From contig NC_061476.1 of NCBI RefSeq assembly GCF_022581195.2, positions 5,564,098 to 5,628,097 of the forward strand: DNA of 64,000 bases, written 5' to 3'. A model generated the notes under the pieces. The model was given only the letters and a program-made list of their open reading frames with translations, was not told the DNA's origin and did no database searches. Shown here one piece after another: positions 63,633 to 64,000 of the stretch; position 1 is the stretch's first letter, and the number at the start of each line of letters is the position of its first letter. The translations under genes were made by a program, and so were the position numbers. This stretch comes from Helicoverpa zea (Eukaryota; Arthropoda; Insecta; Lepidoptera; Noctuidae).

Positions 63633-64000
63633 CTGTGGGAAAACTATGAATGTCAGATATACTTTTGAAGAAGAGCTATTCTTCTCTCGTCTCGAATAAG
63701 ATAGAACTTTAATAAAACTATGTATGTGAGAGCGTCTACACAGGTGTATGCGCGAGCCAATCTCTCTCCGGTCGGGTTACCGTTCCTTCGGACTCTCTTC
63801 AGCTTCATAATACAGGAATGAATTTTAAGCAGTGCGCAAAAAAAAACTGGTGGTTCAGAATCATTATCAGAACATCTGCACCAGTAAAAAAAAAATTGTC
63901 ATTCTTTTGTCCGCCCTGATTTTATCAGCAAAATATGGATACCAACTATTCTTACGCGCTTGGAGCAGCGCTCGCGTCAGTAAACCGGTTTCGCGTTGCC
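63633..64000 (-). other. Intron upstream of the first exon in the window
   Basis: No further exon of the unidentified gene recognised up to the window edge. GC-richer sequence at about 63730-63790 (gtatgcgcgagccaatctct) looks like SINE debris. Confidence 0.4.

Overview
The window is eukaryotic and almost certainly comes from a moth (Lepidoptera). Short GC-rich exons with GT/AG introns sit in AT-rich intronic DNA. There is a lebocin gene, an antimicrobial family known only from Lepidoptera. tRNA-headed SINEs, RTE-type LINE tails ending in (GAT)n and many inverted-repeat MITEs are interspersed throughout.

Region 1 (about 1-39,650, + strand) is most of a plasma-membrane Ca2+-ATPase gene (PMCA). 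I place 19 constitutive exons whose splice phases all agree, plus one candidate 51-nt cassette exon. Two alternative last exons lie about 7.8 kb apart (31,057-31,221 and 38,972-39,190). Each carries its own calmodulin-binding helix start, C-terminal tail, PDZ-type end and stop. Only the first exon(s), roughly the first 50-60 residues, lie upstream of the window. The introns hold a 1.8-kb fold-back element, SINE copies, a 28-bp-stem hairpin and a run of three hairpin MITEs.

Region 2 (39,946-42,611) is an apparently intact mariner-superfamily transposon. It has TA target sites, 451-bp nearly identical terminal inverted repeats, and a minus-strand transposase that becomes a continuous 355-residue reading frame once one 292-nt intron is removed. 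By my count its catalytic spacing is DD41D.

Region 3 (43,939-46,352, - strand) holds an intronless, divergent seven-transmembrane receptor and then a complete lebocin precursor. The lebocin gene has a TATA box, a GATA motif and an inverted pair of kappaB-like sites upstream, consistent with immune induction.

Region 4 (46,353-49,085) is repeat-rich and has no gene that I can see.

Region 5 (49,086-63,632, - strand) is the 3' part of a large gene: 15 phase-consistent exons giving about 928 residues and a stop. It encodes a low-complexity, probably nuclear protein with Lys-rich and Ser-rich blocks, two SUMO-type motifs, an RVSF protein-phosphatase-1 docking motif, and a Met/Gln tandem repeat near the C-terminus. 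I do not recognise the family. Its 5' end is beyond the right edge.

The genes are not an operon. The most distinctive items are the spliced long-TIR transposon, the paired PMCA C-terminal exons, the lebocin promoter architecture, and the unidentified RVSF protein.
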